A stretch of 7,205 nt of DNA from Deltaproteobacteria bacterium. GTDB taxonomy: Bacteria; Desulfobacterota; Desulfovibrionia; Desulfovibrionales; Desulfovibrionaceae. A program made the translations under genes and the position numbers. This document shows, one piece after another, positions 3,839 to 7,205 of the stretch. The first letter of the stretch is position 1. The number at the start of each line of letters is the position of its first letter. The notes beneath the pieces were generated by a model. The model ran no database searches and was not told the origin of the DNA. It saw only the letters and a list, made by a program, of their open reading frames with translations. The DNA is taken from contig JAJBSY010000206.1 of the NCBI GenBank assembly GCA_020861205.1, forward strand, positions 1-7,205, written 5' to 3'.

Positions 3839-5974
3839 ATGCCTTTCCTGCTCGCCTCCCTCGGGTTGTTTTTTGCCGGAGGGCTCGCCGCCCTGGCGTC
3901 CGGCCGGGGACAAGCCGCTTCGCGCGTCGGCGCCTTCGCGGCTATCGCGGCTTCACTCGCGGGTCTTGTTCCCGTCTTTTCCACGCTTGCGGCCGGTCTC
4001 CGGGGAGGCGAACCCCTCCCCGCGGTCAGGGTGCTCGGCAAGCTCCCCATGGGCGAACTCGCGGTAAGTCTTGACCTGTTAAGCGCCCTTTTTCTCGCCC
4101 CCGTGCTTGTTCTTGTCGGGGTTGCGGCTTTTTACGGCACGGGAAACGGGGACGGAACCCCCGCGCACGATGGGGGCGAGACAGGTCATGCCGGGGCCCA
4201 CTGGTTTTTTTACAACCTTCTCGCGGGCGGCATGGTTCTCACCCTGACCGCCGCCGACGCCTTCCTCTTCCTGCTGGCATGGGAAATCATGTCGCTCGCG
4301 CCATTTTTTCTCATCACCATGAACGACACCTCGGCATCCACCCGGTCGGCCGCCCGGACCTACCTGGTGGCCGCCCACCTCGGCGCGTTGTTCCTGCTCG
4401 CCTTTTTCGCACTGCTTTCCGCCCGGAACGGCGCTTCCCTCTCCTTCGCGGTTTTCGTCAACGGCGCTTCCACTCTCGAACCGGGCATCCGGGGCGGGGC
4501 CGGCCTGCTTTTCCTCCTCGCCTTGGCCGGGTTCGGCGCGAAAGCCGGGTTCATGCCCCTGCATGTCTGGCTTCCCGAAGCCCACCCCGCGGCCCCGAGC
4601 CACGTATCCGCGGTAATGTCCGGCGCCATGATCAAAATGGGCCTGTACGGCATTATCCGCACCTTTGCCTTTATCGGCGCCGGTGAACCGTGGTGGGCCC
4701 TCACGCTCATAGCCGTCGGGCTTTTCAGCGCGGCCGCCGGCATTCTCCAGGCTCTCGCCCAAAACGGCATCAAACGGTCCCTGGCCTTTTCCAGCGTGGA
4801 AAACATGGGCATAGTCTGTCTGGCGCTGGGGATCTCGGTCCTCTGCCTGCAAAGCGGCCACACGGGCGCCGCGGCCCTCGCCGCCACCGGCGCGCTTGTG
4901 CACATGGTCAACCACGCGCTGACCAAGGGCCTGCTGTTCCTGTGCGCGGGCTGCGTCCTGCACGGCACGGGCACCGTCACCCTGCGCTTTCTCGGGGGAC
5001 TGCAAAAACGCATTCCGCTTGTCGGCTGGTGTTTCGTGCTCGGCGGCGCCGCCATCGCCGCCCTGCCTCCGTTAAACGGCTTCGCGGGAGAATTTTTCAT
5101 CTACCTCGGCATGGTTTACGGGGGTACCGCCTTCGCCCACGGTTCCTCCCCTGAATTCTGCCTTATTTTCTGGGTAAGCCTTTTCATTCTGGCGGCGGTG
5201 GGCGGATTCACGCTTCTCTGTTTTGCCCGGCTTTACGGCATGGCCTTCCTCGGCGCGCCGCGAACGGACGCGGCCGTAACGGCGCATCCGCCGAGGGGAA
5301 AGGAAACCGCCGCCCTCTGCTTCATGGCCCTTTTGTGCGTCCTGTCGGCCGTCGCCGCTCCCCAGGTCGCAAAAGTCAGCTATAAAGCCGTAACCCCGGC
5401 CTTTTCCGCCGCGCTTGACCCGGTACCGACGCTTGCCGCCGCTCCGGATTCCCTGCGAAAACCCGCGCGTCCGCCGTACATGCCGCAAAGCTACCTTCCC
5501 CCGCGCTTCGTGTCCGGTCCCGGCGGCCCGGATTCAGCCATCACCCTGTTGCAAAACGTCAACGATGCCTTTGTGCTGTTCCTCGCGGCGATTTTGGCCG
5601 CGTTCCTGATCCGGCGGCGCTGCCTGCGCGGCCGCGCCCTCGGCGTATCCCCGACCTGGGATTGCGGCTACCTGGCCCCCACGGCCCGGATGCAATACAC
5701 GGCGGGTTCCTTTTCCCAGCCCGCAGCCCTGTTTTTACGGACGATCCTCCGCCAGAAGTTCACTTCCCCGGCCATCACGGATTATTTTCCCGTTAAAGCC
5801 AGGGCCTCCCTCGCCACGCCGGACTGGATGGAAACGAAGGGATTCATCCCGCTTTTCAGGCTCGTGGGACGTATCGCCGACAGGTGCAAGGAACTCCAGC
5901 ACGGCCGGTCCAACGCGTATATTCTGTATATCCTCATAACCCTCGTGGCCCTTTTGGCCTGGAAGCTGGGGTGA
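3839..5974 (+). CDS. hyfB: HyfB-like antiporter-type membrane subunit of a group 4 hydrogenase-like complex
   Basis: This is a polytopic proton/cation-translocating subunit of the NuoL/NuoM/Mrp antiporter family, 711 residues with about 14-16 hydrophobic helices (E. coli HyfB is roughly 670). The core carries LLAWEIMSLAPFFLITMND (145-163, with the conserved membrane Glu149). Next is GFGAKAGFMPLHVWLPEAHP (231-250, Lys235), then HVSAVMSGAMIKMGLYGIIR (255-274, Lys266), IKRSLAFSSVENMGI (311-325) and GALVHMVNHALTKGLLFLCAG (351-371, His359, Lys363). These are the charged residues expected in the ion channel. A loop rich in Pro and Ala (about 510-565) precedes a final part with SPTWDCGY...TARMQYTAGSFSQP (604-628), which is typical of HyfB/HycC rather than NuoM. 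The ATG at 3839 is chosen because a hydrophobic helix begins at once and GGGGTG lies eight bases upstream. A TTG at 3692 would add 49 unrelated residues through the promoter region. It is probably the first gene of its operon. Confidence 0.88.
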   Translation: MPFLLASLGLFFAGGLAALASGRGQAASRVGAFAAIAASLAGLVPVFSTLAAGLRGGEPLPAVRVLGKLPMGELAVSLDLLSALFLAPVLVLVGVAAFYGTGNGDGTPAHDGGETGHAGAHWFFYNLLAGGMVLTLTAADAFLFLLAWEIMSLAPFFLITMNDTSASTRSAARTYLVAAHLGALFLLAFFALLSARNGASLSFAVFVNGASTLEPGIRGGAGLLFLLALAGFGAKAGFMPLHVWLPEAHPAAPSHVSAVMSGAMIKMGLYGIIRTFAFIGAGEPWWALTLIAVGLFSAAAGILQALAQNGIKRSLAFSSVENMGIVCLALGISVLCLQSGHTGAAALAATGALVHMVNHALTKGLLFLCAGCVLHGTGTVTLRFLGGLQKRIPLVGWCFVLGGAAIAALPPLNGFAGEFFIYLGMVYGGTAFAHGSSPEFCLIFWVSLFILAAVGGFTLLCFARLYGMAFLGAPRTDAAVTAHPPRGKETAALCFMALLCVLSAVAAPQVAKVSYKAVTPAFSAALDPVPTLAAAPDSLRKPARPPYMPQSYLPPRFVSGPGGPDSAITLLQNVNDAFVLFLAAILAAFLIRRRCLRGRALGVSPTWDCGYLAPTARMQYTAGSFSQPAALFLRTILRQKFTSPAITDYFPVKARASLATPDWMETKGFIPLFRLVGRIADRCKELQHGRSNAYILYILITLVALLAWKLG
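5968..5974 (+). promoter_or_regulatory. hyfC ribosome binding site overlapping the hyfB stop
   Basis: GGGGTGA contains the hyfB stop (TGA 5972-5974) and lies four bases before GTG 5979. It decides in favour of the GTG start: the nearer ATG at 5974 runs into a stop after two codons. Confidence 0.65.
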
Positions 5975-5978
5975 TGCC

Positions 5979-6920
5979 GTGAGCGTGGCGCATTACGTTC
6001 TGGGTCTCATCCTGGCTCCGCTCCTCGCGGGGGTCATCAACCGGGTCAAGGCGAAATTCGCCGGCCGGCGCGGACGCCCCTACCTGCAACTGTATTACGA
6101 TCTTGCCAAGCTGCTGCGAAAGGGCGCGGTGTATTCCACGACGTCCTCCACGCTTTTCCGGCTCGGGCCGCTCGTCAATCTCGGCGCGATCCTCGCGGCC
6201 CTGCTCTTCGTACCTCTCGGAGGCGTTCCCGCGATGCTGCATTTCAGCGGGGATTTCCTGCTGGCGGCGTACCTGCTGGCCATGGGCAGGTTCGCCATCA
6301 TTCTCGCTGCTCTGGATACCGGTTCGGCTTTCGAGGGCATGGGGGCCTCTCGCGAAGCCACCTATTCCGCCCTGGCCGAGCCGGTATTGCTGGCCGCCTT
6401 CATCCCCCTGGGCATGACGGTCAAAACCTTCTCTCTCTCCCCCATGCTCGCGCCCTTCACGCCCCAGGCCTGGGAACAATACTGGCCGGTGCTCGTTTTG
6501 CTCGGCCTCGCGTTTTTCATCGTCCTGCTGACGGAAAACAGCCGCATTCCCGTGGATGATCCCGCCACGCACCTGGAACTGACGATGATCCACGAAGTCA
6601 TGATCCTGGACCACGGCGGAGTCGACCTCGCGCTGATAGAATTCGCCGCGGCGTTGAAGCTCTGGTTCTTCTGCGCGGTGGTGGCCGGCGTGGCGATGCC
6701 CGACGTGACGCTCTTTACAGCCAATATCTCCGTCTGGAACGAAATCTTTGCCGGGCCGATCATCCCGCTGCTTTTTTCGCTGGGCGGCATTTTCACGGTG
6801 GCCGCGCTGGTGGGAGTCACGGAATCCGTCATGGCCCGGCTGAAGCTTGTCAAAGTTCCCGCCTTGTTAACCCTTGCCGGGGCCCTGGCGGCCCTGGCCT
6901 GCCTGTTCAGCCTGAGGTGA
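5979..6920 (+). CDS. hyfC: HyfC-like (NuoH/HycD family) membrane subunit
   Basis: This 313-residue integral membrane protein belongs to the NuoH/HycD/EchB family. In group 4 hydrogenases and complex I this subunit anchors the peripheral arm and links it to the ion channels. Family motifs are GRRGRPYLQLYYDLAKLLRKGAV (29-51, a charged cytoplasmic loop after helix 1), FEGMGASREATYSALAEP (118-135), and TENSRIPVDDPATHLELTMIHEVMILDHGG (185-214, with the acidic residues typical of this loop). LALIEFAAALKLWFF (217-231) follows. About eight hydrophobic segments are seen. Length matches E. coli HyfC and HycD (a little over 300). The GTG start is supported by GGGGTGA just upstream, and only four bases separate it from hyfB, so the two are in one operon. 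Membership is clear, but assignment to Hyf, Hyc or a hydrogenase-related (Ehr) complex is not possible from this subunit alone. Confidence 0.9.
   Translation: MSVAHYVLGLILAPLLAGVINRVKAKFAGRRGRPYLQLYYDLAKLLRKGAVYSTTSSTLFRLGPLVNLGAILAALLFVPLGGVPAMLHFSGDFLLAAYLLAMGRFAIILAALDTGSAFEGMGASREATYSALAEPVLLAAFIPLGMTVKTFSLSPMLAPFTPQAWEQYWPVLVLLGLAFFIVLLTENSRIPVDDPATHLELTMIHEVMILDHGGVDLALIEFAAALKLWFFCAVVAGVAMPDVTLFTANISVWNEIFAGPIIPLLFSLGGIFTVAALVGVTESVMARLKLVKVPALLTLAGALAALACLFSLR
6914..6920 (+). promoter_or_regulatory. hyfE ribosome binding site overlapping the hyfC stop
   Basis: GAGGTGA includes the hyfC stop (TGA 6918-6920) and lies seven bases before ATG 6928. It is near-perfect in sequence and spacing and repeats the arrangement at the hyfB-hyfC junction. 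Confidence 0.75.
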
Positions 6921-6927
6921 GTCGCCC

Positions 6928-7205
6928 ATGCCGTTGGTGGAAATAGCCATACCGCAGAGTTTGCAGGCCGCGCTGGGGATCATCCTCATCCTCGACCTCT
7001 GCCTTCTGGCGACGGAACGCCAGATTCTCTGCATCCGGCTCCTGGCGGCGCAGGGGCTCGTTCTGGGCCTGTTGCCGCTCCTGGGCGACATCGCGCCCCT
7101 GGACTGGCATCTGCTGATCCTGACGGCGATATTCCTGATCATAAAAGCCGTGGCCCTGCCCCATCTGCTGCGGCGCTGCCACGCCACCTTGCCGCAGTCT
7201 CCGCC
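6928..7205 (+). CDS. hyfE: HyfE-like membrane subunit, N-terminal 92 residues (cut by window end)
   Basis: The reading frame stays open to the right edge, so the 3' end is missing. About three hydrophobic helices are visible: LQAALGIILILDLCLLAT (12-29), IRLLAAQGLVLGLLPLLG (36-53) and WHLLILTAIFLIIKAVALPHLL (60-81). The pattern 'R-x-x-x-x-x-x-Q-x-h-h-L' followed by a helix containing Ile-Lys-Ala-x-x-x-Pro fits hydrogenase-4 component E, which has a Thr-Lys-x-x-x-x-Pro at the same point. HyfE is a membrane subunit distantly related to NuoK, without a known cofactor. The gene follows hyfC by seven bases and should belong to the same complex. HyfD, which separates hyfC and hyfE in E. coli, is absent. 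The assignment rests on context as well as on moderate sequence resemblance. Confidence 0.75.
   Translation, partial: MPLVEIAIPQSLQAALGIILILDLCLLATERQILCIRLLAAQGLVLGLLPLLGDIAPLDWHLLILTAIFLIIKAVALPHLLRRCHATLPQSP

Noticed and set aside
4079..5005. Long minus-strand open frame (308 residues) opposite hyfB
   Set aside because: It is a shadow of GC-rich coding DNA: its Gly/Arg/Glu-rich low-complexity translation mirrors the strongly supported hyfB frame.
5934..6614. Long minus-strand open frame (226 residues) opposite hyfC
   Set aside because: It is a shadow frame with biased composition and no domain, while the + strand encodes a clear NuoH-family protein.
1..7205. CRISPR array, tRNA, rRNA, insertion sequence or prophage
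   Set aside because: No regular direct repeats with spacers, cloverleaf, rRNA-like stretch, transposase or integrase was seen on either strand.

Overview
The window reads as GC-rich, densely packed chromosomal DNA in which every supported gene lies on the + strand. Lipid A synthesis (LpxB), a DivIVA-like tail next to DUF167 and DUF465 genes, and a multisubunit group 4 hydrogenase-type membrane module together suggest an anaerobic Gram-negative bacterium. A sulfate reducer of the Desulfovibrio group (Desulfovibrionaceae) fits best. That placement is inferred from gene content and protein flavour; there is no rRNA or other marker gene here.

Region 1 (1-820) is the end of an operon. It holds the C-terminus of a probable DivIVA-like protein, a DUF167 (YggU-type) protein overlapping it by ATGA, and a 75-residue DUF465 coiled-coil protein with its own strong ribosome binding site. 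A clear intrinsic terminator closes the unit at 789-820.

Region 2 (821-3549) is a cell-envelope operon. A non-coding stretch carries a repeat element and a good sigma70-type promoter (971-999). It leads into rfbD (dTDP-4-dehydrorhamnose reductase), lpxB (lipid-A-disaccharide synthase) and a small three-TPR protein. Stops and starts overlap at both junctions, so the three are almost certainly co-transcribed and translationally coupled. rfbD supplies a sugar nucleotide for O-antigen or other surface glycans, and lpxB makes the lipid A disaccharide. The TPR protein has no assigned job.

Region 3 (3550-7205) starts with about 290 non-coding bases. These contain a second, diverged copy of the same intergenic repeat, a hairpin, a possible promoter and a dyad. 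They are followed by hyfB-hyfC-hyfE-like genes, the last cut by the window edge. These encode the membrane arm (antiporter-like, NuoH-like and HyfE-like subunits) of an energy-converting hydrogenase or hydrogenase-related complex that couples electron transfer to ion pumping. The catalytic subunits would lie beyond position 7205, so the window cannot show whether this is a true NiFe hydrogenase or formate hydrogenlyase.

The least-explained feature is the paired intergenic element (about 857-976 and 3601-3725). It shares seven short blocks in the same order, a 19/20 identical core and a TTGAC box at nearly constant distance, and it sits upstream of two functionally unrelated operons. No CRISPR, tRNA, rRNA, insertion sequence or clearly new protein system was seen.
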